From the IMG/VR virus record IMGVR_UViG_3300025117_000094, positions 1 through 48,719 of that record: a stretch of 48,719 bases of DNA, one strand, 5' to 3'. Both the position numbers and the translations under genes were made by a program. Shown piece by piece: positions 47,041-48,719 of this stretch. This DNA comes from a virus. Below the pieces are notes generated by a model. The model was given only the letters and a program-made list of their open reading frames with translations. It was not told where the DNA came from and ran no database searches. Position 1 is the stretch's first letter, and each line of letters opens with the position of its first letter.

Positions 47041-47991
47041 TTATGAAAAATGATTATCTTCTAAAGTTTTTATTAACCATCTATCCCAAAATTCCTGATT
47101 AACTTTTTCCGGTAGAGTGCTTTTAGCTGCTAATTCTTCTACTTCGTCTAAAAGAGAATCAATAAGTGGTCCTATATGGTTTCCATAATGATATTTTCCA
47201 AGTTTTACATCTTTTATGAATTCTGCTTCTTTAAGAGGAAATGTAATAGTATTTTCTGTTAAAAGTTGTTTGATTTGAAACGCTGCTCTAATTGCGTGGC
47301 TACATGCTTTAAAATCAATTCCCTCATTTTTAGCAGCTTGTATTGCTCTATTTCCATATTCTCTATAAAAATTTTCTAAAATAGGGAGTATATGTTCTAT
47401 TTTAACAGACTCTTGAAATTTCTTACCACATATTTCATAAGTTCTTAGATTATTAGATTGTGTGGTTGCTTCTATAAAATGAATATGCTCACCAGTTGGA
47501 AGACTGTTCCATATTTCTACTAATCTTTTTTCTTTAGGAAAATCTTTTAATGATATTATCACTTTTTTACAATCATTAAGTCTCGAACCTTTCACCCCGT
47601 AACGTGCTGCTTGTTTACGGGCATAAGCAACGAAAGCGTGTAAATTTTTAGTATAAAATAATGTTCTATGGAATAAGAGTTCAGTCCATATATCTGATGT
47701 TTCTAACCACATTTGTTTAGGAGCATGAAGCATGTCAAATGCTATTGTTTGTCCTTCACAAGCTAGTTTAAGAAAGTAATGTAAAGAGAATATTTCAGTA
47801 TCAATATCATCTTTAGAATTTTTCTCATTTCCTTTCTTAGTAGTTATATTATAGCTTTTTGGTATTTTTCCCAACAATATCTCTTCTTTAGTTGGAAGGA
47901 TTACACCTTTGTAATCCTGATCAGATTCTGGTGTATCAGTTCCGTAAAGTTTAGATCCAAATATCATCTTTACTATTATTTTATTATTCAT
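47041..47991 (-). CDS. Predicted nucleotidyltransferase (PF10127-like)
   Basis: A 316-residue protein with the polymerase-beta superfamily signature FGSKLYGTDTPESDQDYKGV near residues 12-30 (GS...D-x-D), then a helical C-terminus with conserved FAVYARKQ-like FVAYARKQAARYG. PF10127 members are predicted nucleotidyltransferases, some linked to RNA ligase or repair. ATGA overlap with the DHS-like gene upstream. Confidence 0.8.
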   Translation of the reverse strand: MNNKIIVKMIFGSKLYGTDTPESDQDYKGVILPTKEEILLGKIPKSYNITTKKGNEKNSKDDIDTEIFSLHYFLKLACEGQTIAFDMLHAPKQMWLETSDIWTELLFHRTLFYTKNLHAFVAYARKQAARYGVKGSRLNDCKKVIISLKDFPKEKRLVEIWNSLPTGEHIHFIEATTQSNNLRTYEICGKKFQESVKIEHILPILENFYREYGNRAIQAAKNEGIDFKACSHAIRAAFQIKQLLTENTITFPLKEAEFIKDVKLGKYHYGNHIGPLIDSLLDEVEELAAKSTLPEKVNQEFWDRWLIKTLEDNHFS

Positions 47992-48719
47992 TCATATACT
48001 CCATTCATTATCATATAATGTAAGAGAGGAAACATTATTTCATGACAGCCAATTAAGTTATAAGTTTCAATTCCCAACAATTTCGGTCTATTGACTATAT
48101 TATTTAATTCTCTATATGAAGGTTGAAAGTCCATATTAACTAATGTAATATTTTTGGATTGATTTTTATCAATATGATGTCTAGAAAGGCATTTCAGAAA
48201 TATTTCTGGAAACATTACAGCAGAACCTAAATTGATTAATACTCCTCCAGTAGAGAGTAAGATACTAATTACTACATCCAATGTTCTATAATCTATTATT
48301 GATATTTTTTGTAGTTCTTCTAATGATTCAGATGATAAATGCTGATGGTAAACATCTGTTCCTAACATTTGATGTACTGTTGTGCTTATTTCGTTATTTA
48401 TACAATTACATAATATGCTGTGGTTTGCATATTGCAAATGTTCACAATCTATTGTTGCTCCAATTAATTGTCCTAAAGTCATTACTTTTGCAATATTATT
48501 ATCTGATAATGCTTTTATTATTAATTCAGTTGCTTCGTTTCTTTCTGCAAAATCTGTGCCAATAGTTTCTTCTACATATTCTGATGTTTTTCCTTCTAGG
48601 GCAATTTCTATATCATGATACATTGCTGCTCCATTCATAGCAACATGAGTAAATAGTTTTTTCTGTATCATGTCTATTATGAATGGAGATATACCAACTT
48701 TTATTGGGTGTCCTCCCAT
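47988..48719 (-). CDS. Deoxyhypusine-synthase-like protein (possibly 5' partial)
   Basis: A 243-residue protein to the window edge: GGHPIKVGISPFIIDMI, VAMNGAAMYHDIEIALEGKT, TTVHQMLGTDVYHQHLS, STGGVLINLGSAVMFPEIFL and GCHEIMFPLLHYMI. This is the pattern of bacterial deoxyhypusine-synthase-related proteins, an NAD-binding fold whose substrates in bacteria are not settled. The first codon is ATG at the very edge, so the true start may lie outside. Unusual cargo for a phage. Confidence 0.75.
   Translation of the reverse strand: MGGHPIKVGISPFIIDMIQKKLFTHVAMNGAAMYHDIEIALEGKTSEYVEETIGTDFAERNEATELIIKALSDNNIAKVMTLGQLIGATIDCEHLQYANHSILCNCINNEISTTVHQMLGTDVYHQHLSSESLEELQKISIIDYRTLDVVISILLSTGGVLINLGSAVMFPEIFLKCLSRHHIDKNQSKNITLVNMDFQPSYRELNNIVNRPKLLGIETYNLIGCHEIMFPLLHYMIMNGVYE
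48546..48561 (-). promoter_or_regulatory. Sigma-54-like site, 11/12, inside the DHS-like gene
   Basis: Minus strand TGGCACAGATTTTGCA; one mismatch (A for G). It lies in the codons for Gly-Thr-Asp-Phe-Ala, the same peptide that holds the site in the polymerase gene. Predicted start near 48535. Confidence 0.4.

Overview
This window looks like part of a large, AT-rich (roughly 30% GC by spot counts), virulent-type double-stranded DNA phage of a Gram-negative host. The left end (bases 1-4398, + strand) holds the end of a tail or receptor-binding module and two wall- or peptide-cleaving proteins. Almost everything from 4405 to 48719 is on the minus strand: about 80 tightly packed genes, many overlapping as ATGA or TAATG. 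They carry a nearly complete replication, recombination and nucleotide-metabolism set.

Layout of the minus strand, low to high coordinate (so 3' to 5' of transcription): tRNA-Leu(UAA); small phage proteins, a metallophosphoesterase and an HNH endonuclease; a B12-dependent ribonucleotide reductase with an intein, a HAD phosphatase and a PD-(D/E)XK nuclease; a phosphoheptose isomerase, dCMP deaminase and FliA-type sigma factor; two von Willebrand A proteins; a SbcC/SbcD (gp46/gp47-like) pair; a sigma-54 AAA+ activator coupled to a PEP-CTERM protein and a RecA/UvsX recombinase; Dam methylase, clamp loader, gp32-like ssDNA-binding protein, a uracil-glycosylase/DNA polymerase fusion, sliding clamp and primase-helicase; a set of unknown genes; a gene-free stretch that looks like a structured RNA; an HD hydrolase, a LAGLIDADG endonuclease, a nucleotidyltransferase and a deoxyhypusine-synthase-like protein. 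There are also four paralogous HNH endonucleases, each with its own lysine/glutamate-rich linker.

The most striking system is regulatory. Four perfect matches to the sigma-54 promoter (TGGCACG-N4-TTGCA) and five 10/12 or 11/12 matches occur, all on the minus strand, where the transcribed genes lie; I found no match on the plus strand. The phage encodes its own sigma-54 activator, reduced to a bare AAA+ domain with GAFTGA, Walker A/B, arginine finger and sensor II intact but with no receiver and no DNA-binding domain. It overlaps a gene for a small exported protein with a PEP-CTERM sorting tail. In bacteria, exosortase/PEP-CTERM regulons are themselves governed by the sigma-54 activator PrsR, so the phage appears to have captured part of that circuit. 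Two of the promoter-like sites lie in tandem just ahead of a 400-base GC-rich, hairpin-rich gene-free stretch (44700-45103), a candidate large noncoding RNA.

The host is probably a Gram-negative bacterium with RpoN and an exosortase (for example Desulfobacterota or another proteobacterial group); this is inference from the PEP-CTERM tail, the sigma-54 sites, the lipoprotein signal and the heptose isomerase, not from any database match.
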